A DNA stretch of 18,442 nucleotides. Origin: CAYUJH01 sp964394585. GTDB lineage: Bacteria > Bacteroidota > Bacteroidia > Cytophagales > Flammeovirgaceae. The stretch lies in the NCBI GenBank assembly GCA_964394585.1, contig CAYMYI010000087.1:1-18442 (forward strand), read 5' to 3'. Under the pieces are notes generated by a model. The model worked only from the letters and a program-made list of their open reading frames with translations, did no database searches and had not been told where the DNA came from. Shown in pieces: positions 1 to 6,979 of the stretch. The translations under genes were made by a program, and so were the position numbers. The stretch's first letter is position 1. The number at the start of each line of letters is the position of its first letter.

Positions 1-1028
1 TTTTCTTCAGGAATACCGATGCCGGTATCGTGAACTTCAAATATCATCGTAAGCATTGTTTTCCCTTTTGGCTTGCTAAACACTTTTACGGTAATGCCGC
101 CGCGTTCTGTAAATTTAACGGCATTGGAAAGTAAATTGGTCAAGATTTGCCGCAAACGAACCGCATCGCCAACTACTTGTGGGGGTAAGGTATTCTCGTA
201 AACTACCGAAAGCGAAAGCCCTTTTTCTTCGGAAGAAATTTTAAAACTTCGAATTACCCCTTCTACAATCTCCTTAGGGCGGAATGGGACTTTCTCCACA
301 TATACTTTCCCCGATTCGATTTTTGAAAGATCGAGGATATCGTTAATCAGAGAAAGCAGATGCGTTGATGAAAAATCTAATATTTCTACGTTTTCATACT
401 GTTCTTCAGTAAGATTACTGCTCTTGAGCAAGTTTGTTGCCCCAACTATCGCATTGAGCGGTGTGCGAATTTCATGGCTCATCGTTGAAAGAAACGTTTC
501 TTTCGCTTTAGAGGCTTTTTCAGCACGTTCTTTTGCTTTGCGCAGCTCGCGGGTTCGTTCTTCCACGCGTTTTTCTAACTCCGAATTTACCTTTTGCAAG
601 CGTGTCAGAAGAGCCTCTTTATCTTTCCTAAGTTGAACAGCTTCCAAGGCTTTATCTAGGGTATGTTTCATTTCTTCGCGGTCCCATGGCTTTACCAAGT
701 ACCGATATACCCCACATCGGTTTAAAGCATAGATGATGTCCTCTACATCACTAAACCCAGTTAAGATAATCCGAATCACATCCGGATACAGCGCTATTAC
801 TTTTTCGAGAAAGGCAACACCGGTCATGCGGGGCATGCGCTGGTCGGTTACCACTACATCTACTGGTTGTTCTTTCAAAAGCTGTAAAGCTTCCTCTCCG
901 GAGCGCGCTGTATGCACAGCATAATACTTGCGGAATGCCGCCCGAAAAACACGCAGGTTGCTTGCTTCATCATCTACATAGAGTACGTGGTATTGTGCAG
1001 CATTCTCTTTCTCTTCCATGGCTTCCAT
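1..1028 (-). CDS. Response regulator-histidine kinase hybrid (3' end cut by window)
   Basis: This is a signal-transduction protein whose C-terminus runs off the left edge; 342 complete codons are visible. Residues about 12-130 form a receiver domain: acidic pair D19-D20, phospho-acceptor D62 in VVTDQRMP, and K113 in YLVKPWD. A charged coiled coil follows (about 131-176). Next comes a HisKA dimerisation domain with the H-box SHEIRTPLN (H185, codon 474-476). The HATPase_c domain then shows the N-box (RQILTNLLSNAVKF), and the G1 box DTGIGIP lies near the cut end. No membrane segment or signal peptide is visible, so it should be cytoplasmic and receive its input through the N-terminal receiver. 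Two in-frame ATGs (1028 and 1019) are possible starts; I chose the first. A 13-base AT-rich palindrome (1045-1057) sits just upstream of the start. The gene is divergent from the serine hydrolase. Its partner and signal cannot be told. Confidence 0.9.
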   Translation of the reverse strand, partial: MEAMEEKENAAQYHVLYVDDEASNLRVFRAAFRKYYAVHTARSGEEALQLLKEQPVDVVVTDQRMPRMTGVAFLEKVIALYPDVIRIILTGFSDVEDIIYALNRCGVYRYLVKPWDREEMKHTLDKALEAVQLRKDKEALLTRLQKVNSELEKRVEERTRELRKAKERAEKASKAKETFLSTMSHEIRTPLNAIVGATNLLKSSNLTEEQYENVEILDFSSTHLLSLINDILDLSKIESGKVYVEKVPFRPKEIVEGVIRSFKISSEEKGLSLSVVYENTLPPQVVGDAVRLRQILTNLLSNAVKFTERGGITVKVFSKPKGKTMLTMIFEVHDTGIGIPEE

Positions 1029-1143
1029 ATCAAATAAAACGGAGAACAAATTTTGTTGTAGTAATTTTAAAGATACGCAACAACAACGGTTTTCACGTAA
1101 TTGCTATTCGGCAATCGCTCTCCGTTAAACCTAACTACTATTT

Positions 1144-1171
1144 GAGTATCTAATCCTAACAATTGATACTC
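1144..1171. repeat. Inverted repeat between divergent genes
   Basis: GAGTATC (1144-1150) and GATACTC (1165-1171) are perfect 7-base arms separated by 14 bases. They lie in the 243-base region between the divergent kinase and serine hydrolase genes. There is no T-run, so it is not an intrinsic terminator. It could be an operator, but arms this short can arise by chance. The rest of the 1029-1271 gap shows only AT-rich sequence and no convincing gene. Confidence 0.3.
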
Positions 1172-1271
1172 GAAACTAATTGGTTTGGAAAAGCGAGTTC
1201 GTTCAAATCTTTAAAAATCCGCGTAAGGAAATCCTCAACATACATAAATTGTAATATAAAACGCATCGAAT

Positions 1272-2366
1272 ATGAAATGGCTCTTTTGTATACTTTTTGG
1301 CTTGCTGTTTATCAGCTGCAGCAGCAACGAAAACACCACGCCGGTTTCTCCTCCCAACAGCATGTATTTTCCTCCTTTAGCCTCCGATACTTGGGAAACT
1401 GTGCCCCCCGAAACGCTGGGATGGGATACCGAGGCACTAGCCGAACTACGGACTTTCTTACAAGAGCAAAACACCCGCGCATTTCTCATCTTGAAAGATG
1501 GTAAAATCGTCGAAGAATCGTATTGGGGTACTACCCTGCAAGGCAACGCACCGTTTGACCAAAATTCCTACTGGTATTGGGCTTCTGCCGGGAAAACCCT
1601 CACAGCATTTTTGGTCGGGCTTGCGCAAGAAGAAGGGGCGCTTTCGATAAATACTCCCACAAGCCAATACCTTGGCGAAGGTTGGACGAACCTAAACACA
1701 GAAGCAGAGGCTGAAATTACAGTGTGGCATCAACTCACCATGACGACCGGCCTCGACTACACTGTGGACAACCTCGACTGCCCACTACCTGCCTGCCTAC
1801 AATTTAAAGCGCAGCCTGGCACCCAATGGTATTATCACAATGCACCTTATACATTACTGAAAGATGTAGTAAGTGCCGCGACGAATTCTACGTACGAATC
1901 GTTCACCGATACGCGCCTCGAACAAAAAATTGGCATGAACGGATTTTGGCTACAAACCGATTTTAATAATGTGTATTACAGCACTGCGCGCGATGCAGCC
2001 CGCTTCGGGCTACTCATTCTAAACGAAGGCGCATGGAATGGCTCCTACATCATGCAAGATGCGGCGTATTTCCAAGCAATGGTAACACCTTCGCAAACAC
2101 TCAATCCTTCGTATGGATACCTGTGGTGGCTCAATGGGCAGCCCAGTACAATTTTCCCGGGGTTTTCCGCTGCGCTGCCCACTTCCGTAGCACCCGATGC
2201 CCCGGCCGACTTATTTGCCGCAATGGGCAAAAACGGACAAATCGTAGAGGTAATCCCTAGCCAAAACATGGTAGTAGTGCGCATGGGCAATGCCCCCGAC
2301 GACAGCCTAGTTCCCATTGCTTTTCACAACCAAATGTGGGAGATTCTCACCAAAGTAATACCGTAA
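1272..2366 (+). CDS. Serine hydrolase lipoprotein, class C beta-lactamase-like fold
   Basis: This 364-residue exported protein begins with a short basic n-region, a hydrophobic stretch and LFISC, so Cys16 is the probable lipidated residue. The serine-hydrolase motifs of the class C beta-lactamase/DD-peptidase superfamily are present: SAGK (S105 nucleophile, K108), YHN (Y188-N190) and GKNGQ (319-323) in place of the KTG box. The last occurs in the broader Beta-lactamase (PF00144) family, often followed by a hydrophobic strand like the VEVIPSQNMVVVRMG seen here. True AmpC enzymes have KTG, so beta-lactamase activity is not implied; an esterase or peptidase role is as likely. The start is supported by the signal peptide. 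It stands alone, divergent from the kinase and 179 bases before the peptide transporter. The substrate is unknown. Confidence 0.85.
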   Translation: MKWLFCILFGLLFISCSSNENTTPVSPPNSMYFPPLASDTWETVPPETLGWDTEALAELRTFLQEQNTRAFLILKDGKIVEESYWGTTLQGNAPFDQNSYWYWASAGKTLTAFLVGLAQEEGALSINTPTSQYLGEGWTNLNTEAEAEITVWHQLTMTTGLDYTVDNLDCPLPACLQFKAQPGTQWYYHNAPYTLLKDVVSAATNSTYESFTDTRLEQKIGMNGFWLQTDFNNVYYSTARDAARFGLLILNEGAWNGSYIMQDAAYFQAMVTPSQTLNPSYGYLWWLNGQPSTIFPGFSAALPTSVAPDAPADLFAAMGKNGQIVEVIPSQNMVVVRMGNAPDDSLVPIAFHNQMWEILTKVIP

Positions 2367-2545
2367 ATTGTGCAAAGGGAAGGTCTATTCATATCTTCTT
2401 AACACATATCACATTTGGGGTTCATGGTAAGATTTGCTACCTTGTTTGAAGGTTTTGATATATTTATCTGATAATCAATACTTTACGTTAATAATAAATG
2501 TTTTTATTTCTATAAAAAATTGTATTAAACGAAGACTTACCTACC

Positions 2546-3967
2546 ATGAATTCAAATGAAGCTAGCGCAGTAGCGCCTTGGGATCAGCCAAAATTTGCAG
2601 GGCACCCTATCGGTCTGTATATCTTATTCTTAACAGAGATGTGGGAGCGCTTCAGTTACTATGGAATGCGCGCTATTTTGGTATTATTCATTACCGCTCA
2701 AGTTGCCGAAGGAGGCTTAGGCTGGAACGATGCCGACGCTCTAGCCTTGTATGGATGGTACACGATGTTTGTGTACTTTATGTCGATTCCGGGCGGCTGG
2801 ATTGCCGATCGCTTCCTCGGGCAAAAAAAATCGGTAATGTTGGGTGGAGGGCTACTCGTTGCAGGGCATGGCATCATGGCAATTCCTGCATTGTGGGCTT
2901 TCTACACAGCGCTCGTTCTCATTGTATTAGGTGTAGGATGCCTAAAGCCCAATATTTCAACCATGGTGGGTGGGCTTTACAAAACCGGAGACCCTGCTCG
3001 CGATAAAGGGTTCACAATTTTTTACATAGGAATTAACTTAGGTGCTTTTTTAGCCAGTATCATCGTAGCGGTAGTAGCCGACATTTGGGGTTGGCACTAT
3101 GGTTTTGGGCTTGCGGGCATCGGCATGTTGCTTGGGCAAGTCATTTACATTAGCGGACAGAAATATTTGCTGGGTGTGGGCGATTATACGCCTCCGAAGC
3201 AAGTGGCGGGGCGTTCGGGCAAAATGCGCGACCAACCCCTTAGTCGTGTAGAAAAAGACCGCGTAGTGGTACTCCTCATCTCATTTCTCATTGTAATTGT
3301 CTTTTGGGGTGCCTTTGAACAAGCAGGCGGTCTAATGAATTTATACGCCAACGATAAAACTGACCGCATGATTGGCTTCCTCAATTACGAAGTGCCTGCC
3401 GGTGTGTTTCAATCTGTTAATGCGTTTTTCATCATTGTGCTAGGTACAAGTATTGCAGGTTTTTGGGCGAGCCGTGCACTCAAAGGAAAAGAAAGCTCTA
3501 CCCTGCTCAAAATGGGAGTAGGTACTATCATTATGGGCATAGGCTTCTTATTTATGTCTGCTGCTTCTATAGAGGCAGAAGCCGCCTCAGATGGTAAATC
3601 TATGATGATTTGGCTCGTACTTGCCTACTTATTCCACACCGTTGGAGAACTATGTGTATCGCCTACTGCACTTTCATTTATTACCAAACTTGCTCCCATG
3701 AAATATGCTTCGTTCATGATGGGTATCTACTTTGCCGCTACAGGCTTAGGGAATAAAGTTGCCGGCTTGCTTGGCGAAGCCGCACAAAGCGCCGGAGAAC
3801 TACAAATTTTCACTGGCATTGCACTTTTCTCTATTTTCTTTGGTGCTCTACTATTAGTTTTCTTTAAAAAATTGAAAGCTCTTACGCATGGCGCAGAAGA
3901 TATCGACGAAAAAATTGCTGAAAAAAGAGCACAATCCAATATTCATGGGGAACTGATGGATAACTAA
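2546..3967 (+). CDS. POT/PTR family proton-coupled peptide transporter
   Basis: This 473-residue inner-membrane protein is built of many hydrophobic segments, consistent with the roughly 14-helix bacterial POT transporters, which take up di- and tripeptides with protons. The hallmark ExxERFxYYG motif is intact at residues 31-40 (E31, E34, R35, F36, Y38, Y39, G40) in the first helix. The second PTR2 signature is seen as FYIGINLGAFL. An N-terminal tail (APWDQPKFAGHP) of the usual kind precedes helix 1, supporting the ATG at 2546. Length is normal for the family. The gene appears monocistronic: a strong terminator follows 35 bases after the stop. The 179-base upstream gap is AT-rich; I could not find a good Bacteroidota promoter in it. 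Peptide length preference cannot be read from the sequence. Confidence 0.93.
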   Translation: MNSNEASAVAPWDQPKFAGHPIGLYILFLTEMWERFSYYGMRAILVLFITAQVAEGGLGWNDADALALYGWYTMFVYFMSIPGGWIADRFLGQKKSVMLGGGLLVAGHGIMAIPALWAFYTALVLIVLGVGCLKPNISTMVGGLYKTGDPARDKGFTIFYIGINLGAFLASIIVAVVADIWGWHYGFGLAGIGMLLGQVIYISGQKYLLGVGDYTPPKQVAGRSGKMRDQPLSRVEKDRVVVLLISFLIVIVFWGAFEQAGGLMNLYANDKTDRMIGFLNYEVPAGVFQSVNAFFIIVLGTSIAGFWASRALKGKESSTLLKMGVGTIIMGIGFLFMSAASIEAEAASDGKSMMIWLVLAYLFHTVGELCVSPTALSFITKLAPMKYASFMMGIYFAATGLGNKVAGLLGEAAQSAGELQIFTGIALFSIFFGALLLVFFKKLKALTHGAEDIDEKIAEKRAQSNIHGELMDN

Positions 3968-4002
3968 TCTTCCTTAGAATTAATATTGCTTTCCATTTAA
4001 AG

Positions 4003-4040
4003 AGAAGTCCTTTTACATTATTGTGAAAGGACTTCTTTTC
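4003..4040 (+). terminator. Intrinsic terminator after the peptide transporter
   Basis: A 15-base stem (4003-4017 with 4022-4036) has one G-U wobble and a four-base TTAT loop, followed by TTT. It is one of the strongest hairpins in the window and fits transcription stop for the transporter gene. It ends only 15-18 bases before the next start codon at 4055. Confidence 0.85.
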
Positions 4041-4054
4041 CAATAGAATAAACA

Positions 4055-4660
4055 ATGCACAGTAAATCACGATTGTTTGTCAAATCGCTTCAAATTAACC
4101 TGGCGATTTTTGGTGTGGCAATAACGATCCTTGGTATTCTATTTTTTGTAGCGTTTCTGGCACTCAGCACACAAGGCTTTCCTATCACTTTTTCCAAAGA
4201 AGAACAGGCGAAAATAGCCTGGATATTGGGAATTATAGCTACTTATCAAATTATAAGGAAAAGCTATACAGACGCCAATAAAGTGATGAAAGAAGCAAAA
4301 AGACAAGGGATTCCGTTCAACAAAACGATGCTCATCACTCGGCAAACAAAAGTAGTAGCAACGCGCAGGTCTTTAGAGGAAGTTGTTCAAGCTTTACAAG
4401 CCGATTTTCCTCATCAATCATTAAAACTAAACGTTAAAAGGCGAAAAATCACCCTAGTAACCCTAGTAGATTTTTCTCAGCACTCATTTGAAGGGGAGCG
4501 CATCACCATTCAACAGCGGCAAGCCCATCCTCAAAGGTGCATGCAGATCACAAGCCGTATGATATTTCCGCATAACTTGGCAGATGTAATGGGGAAAAAC
4601 GCACAAAATATCCGCAAGATTGAAGCTATTTTAACAGCATCGTCTACAGCAAATCCTTAA
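4055..4660 (+). CDS. Two-helix membrane protein of unknown function
   Basis: I do not recognise this 201-residue protein. It has a basic N-terminus (MHSKSRLFVK), a strong membrane segment at about residues 12-37, a second at about 53-66, and a soluble C-terminal domain of about 135 residues with basic stretches (KRRK, RRS). Both termini are probably cytoplasmic by the positive-inside rule. It lies 37 bases before the PBP1A gene on the same strand, so it is probably the first gene of a cell-wall operon and could have an envelope role. That is inference from context only. The start lies just after a terminator hairpin, leaving little room for a promoter. A later start is possible, but it would cut into the first membrane helix. 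Confidence 0.7.
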   Translation: MHSKSRLFVKSLQINLAIFGVAITILGILFFVAFLALSTQGFPITFSKEEQAKIAWILGIIATYQIIRKSYTDANKVMKEAKRQGIPFNKTMLITRQTKVVATRRSLEEVVQALQADFPHQSLKLNVKRRKITLVTLVDFSQHSFEGERITIQQRQAHPQRCMQITSRMIFPHNLADVMGKNAQNIRKIEAILTASSTANP

Positions 4661-4697
4661 TTTTGTGCAATCCATTTTCTGAAAAACTGTTTGCCTT

Positions 4698-6977
4698 ATG
4701 TTTCTGAAGCTCATAAAATTAATTTGGATTTCGCTAGGGGTTGGTATTGTAGCCGTCTATCTTTTCTTAGTTTCTATCTATAACGATTGGCATGGGTGGT
4801 ACGGAGGCATGCCCGATTATGAGCAATTGGAAAACCCTCGTAGCGAACTTGCTTCAGAACTATACTCTGCCGATGGTGTGCTATTAGGGAAATACTATCG
4901 CCAAAACCGTGTGAAAGTAGAGTATGAACACCTCTCGCCAAACCTAATTAATGCCTTGAAAGCCACAGAGGACATCCGTTTTGAAGAACACAGTGGAATC
5001 GATTTACGCAGCTTAGGACGCGTAGCATATGGCGTAATCACCATGAACATGAAAGGGGGAGGGAGTACGATTACACAGCAATTGGCAAAAAAACTGTTCA
5101 ATACCAGAACCGATAGCACGCTACAAGGCAAACTGATAGACACTCCTATCTTAGGAAAGGTTATCATTAAAATGAAAGAATGGATTTTAGCGGTGCAAAT
5201 CGAACGGGCATACACCAAAAAAGAAATCATGACGATGTACCTAAATACCGTCGATTTTGGAAGTAATACGTTCGGGATTAAAGTAGCTGCACAAACCTAC
5301 TTTAACAAAGAGCCTAATGATTTAAATGTGCAAGAAGCCGCCGTGCTAATTGGTTTGCAAAAAGCTGTAACGCGTTACAACCCAATTCTCAACTACGAAA
5401 ACTCGCTCCAACGCCGCAATGTAGTGCTCAAGCAGATGGAAAAATACGGTTACCTCACTGCTTCTGAATACGATTCGATAGCCGCACTACCTATCGACCT
5501 CAACGCCTACCAAGTAGAAAACCATAACACCGGTTCGGCTACCTATTTCCGTTCTGAAGTTCGCAAGTTTCTGCTTGATTGGTGCAAAGAAAACGGATAC
5601 GATTTGTTTGAAGATGGCTTGAAAATTTACACTACCATACACTCTAAAATGCAGCAATATGCTGAAGAAGCCGTAGTAGCGCATCTGCAAGAGTACCAGC
5701 CATTATTTTTTGAACATTGGAAAGGGCGCAACCCTTGGATCGACGAAAACTTCCACGAACTAAAAGGTTTTTTAGAACGAGAAATTAAGAAAACAGAACG
5801 TTATCGCACATTAAAAGCAAAATACGGCACACAAACCGATTCGATTGATTATTACCTCAATAAACCCGATTCCATTACCGTATTTACGTGGGATACGCCA
5901 AATTTTGAAAAAGATACGGTGTTAAGCCCGGTAGACTCACTGCGGTATTACAAACACTTTTTGCATGCCGGCATGATGTCGATGGATCCGTACACAGGGC
6001 ATATTAAAGCATGGGTAGGCGGAATTAACCACAAGTACTTCAAATACGACCATGTGAAGCAAGGTTTCCGGCAACCCGGCTCTACCTTCAAACCTATCGT
6101 ATATGCAGCGGCAATCAACGAAAAAGGATTTCATCCGTGTTTCCAAGTAGTAGATGTCCCCATTGCTTTTGATTTACCTACCGGCGAAACGTGGACTCCA
6201 CGCAACAGTGGTTCGTATAGTGGGGCTACCCTAACCCTAAGGCAGGCTATGGCACAATCCGTGAATACGGTAGCTGCCTACTTAATGAAGGAAATGAACC
6301 CTGCCACCGTTGTGCAATATGCTCGTAAAATGGGGATTACCTCTCCGCTCGACTCTGTACCTGCCCTCAGTTTAGGTGTGAGCGATGTAAGCGTGTACGA
6401 CTTGGTGGGTGCTTATGGTACCTTTGTAAACCGTGGAGTTTGGACAGAACCCATCTTTATAACTCATATTGAAGATAAAAACGGTAAAGTCATTTACCGG
6501 CAAGTACCTAAAAACAGAGAGGTACTTGATGAAGAAACTGCGTACATCATGACATACATGCTGAGAGGTACCCTTGAAGAGAAAAATGGTACTGCCATGC
6601 GTTTGTGGCAAAATGATTTCAAGAAAGCAAACGAAGTAGGAGGGAAAACCGGTACTACCTCTAACTATTCAGATGCCTGGTTTATGGGCATTACCAAAGA
6701 ACTTGTTTCCGGAGTGTGGGTAGGTGCCGAAGACCGAAGCGTTCATTTCCGCAGTATTCGGTACGGACAAGGCTCGCACCAAGCAATGCCTATTTTTGCC
6801 CACTATACAGAAAAAGTATATGCCGATGAAGACCTTGGATATACCAAAGGACCCTTCCCCGAACCTTCTACTGGCCTATCTATCGAGCTCGATTGCTCGA
6901 AGTACCAAAAGCAGACAGCGGTTTCCGATTCTACGCGCTACCTGATGCCTGCTAAAAAAGACGATGGGATTATGTAA
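4698..6977 (+). CDS. mrcA: Penicillin-binding protein 1A-type bifunctional glycosyltransferase/transpeptidase
   Basis: This 759-residue class A PBP polymerises lipid II into glycan strands and crosslinks their peptides on the outer face of the inner membrane. One N-terminal membrane anchor spans about residues 5-27. The GT51 domain follows: catalytic E91 in the TEDIRFEEHSGID block and the GGSTITQQLAKK block (121-132). The transpeptidase domain has STFK (S462 nucleophile, K465), SVN (521-523) and KTGT (650-653). The region between the GT51 and transpeptidase cores (about 270-425) is long and rich in Trp, Tyr and Lys. All catalytic residues are present, so both activities are expected. It follows the two-helix protein by 37 bases and precedes the MurF-Alr gene by 2 bases, indicating one transcript. 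The symbol follows the E. coli PBP1A gene by analogy. Confidence 0.95.
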   Translation: MFLKLIKLIWISLGVGIVAVYLFLVSIYNDWHGWYGGMPDYEQLENPRSELASELYSADGVLLGKYYRQNRVKVEYEHLSPNLINALKATEDIRFEEHSGIDLRSLGRVAYGVITMNMKGGGSTITQQLAKKLFNTRTDSTLQGKLIDTPILGKVIIKMKEWILAVQIERAYTKKEIMTMYLNTVDFGSNTFGIKVAAQTYFNKEPNDLNVQEAAVLIGLQKAVTRYNPILNYENSLQRRNVVLKQMEKYGYLTASEYDSIAALPIDLNAYQVENHNTGSATYFRSEVRKFLLDWCKENGYDLFEDGLKIYTTIHSKMQQYAEEAVVAHLQEYQPLFFEHWKGRNPWIDENFHELKGFLEREIKKTERYRTLKAKYGTQTDSIDYYLNKPDSITVFTWDTPNFEKDTVLSPVDSLRYYKHFLHAGMMSMDPYTGHIKAWVGGINHKYFKYDHVKQGFRQPGSTFKPIVYAAAINEKGFHPCFQVVDVPIAFDLPTGETWTPRNSGSYSGATLTLRQAMAQSVNTVAAYLMKEMNPATVVQYARKMGITSPLDSVPALSLGVSDVSVYDLVGAYGTFVNRGVWTEPIFITHIEDKNGKVIYRQVPKNREVLDEETAYIMTYMLRGTLEEKNGTAMRLWQNDFKKANEVGGKTGTTSNYSDAWFMGITKELVSGVWVGAEDRSVHFRSIRYGQGSHQAMPIFAHYTEKVYADEDLGYTKGPFPEPSTGLSIELDCSKYQKQTAVSDSTRYLMPAKKDDGIM

Positions 6978-6979
6978 AT

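Noticed and set aside
1045..1057. AACAAA-T-TTTGTT palindrome upstream of the kinase as an operator
   Set aside because: Short and AT-only apart from one base in each arm. Mentioned in the kinase entry but too weak to stand alone.
1163..1504. 113-codon plus-strand frame overlapping the serine hydrolase start
   Set aside because: It is out of frame with a gene that has clear catalytic motifs, and its own translation shows no domain.
2501..2518. TTTTTAT/ATAAAAA hairpin before the peptide transporter
   Set aside because: It is made only of A and T in an AT-rich leader, so it has little information and is not terminator-like.
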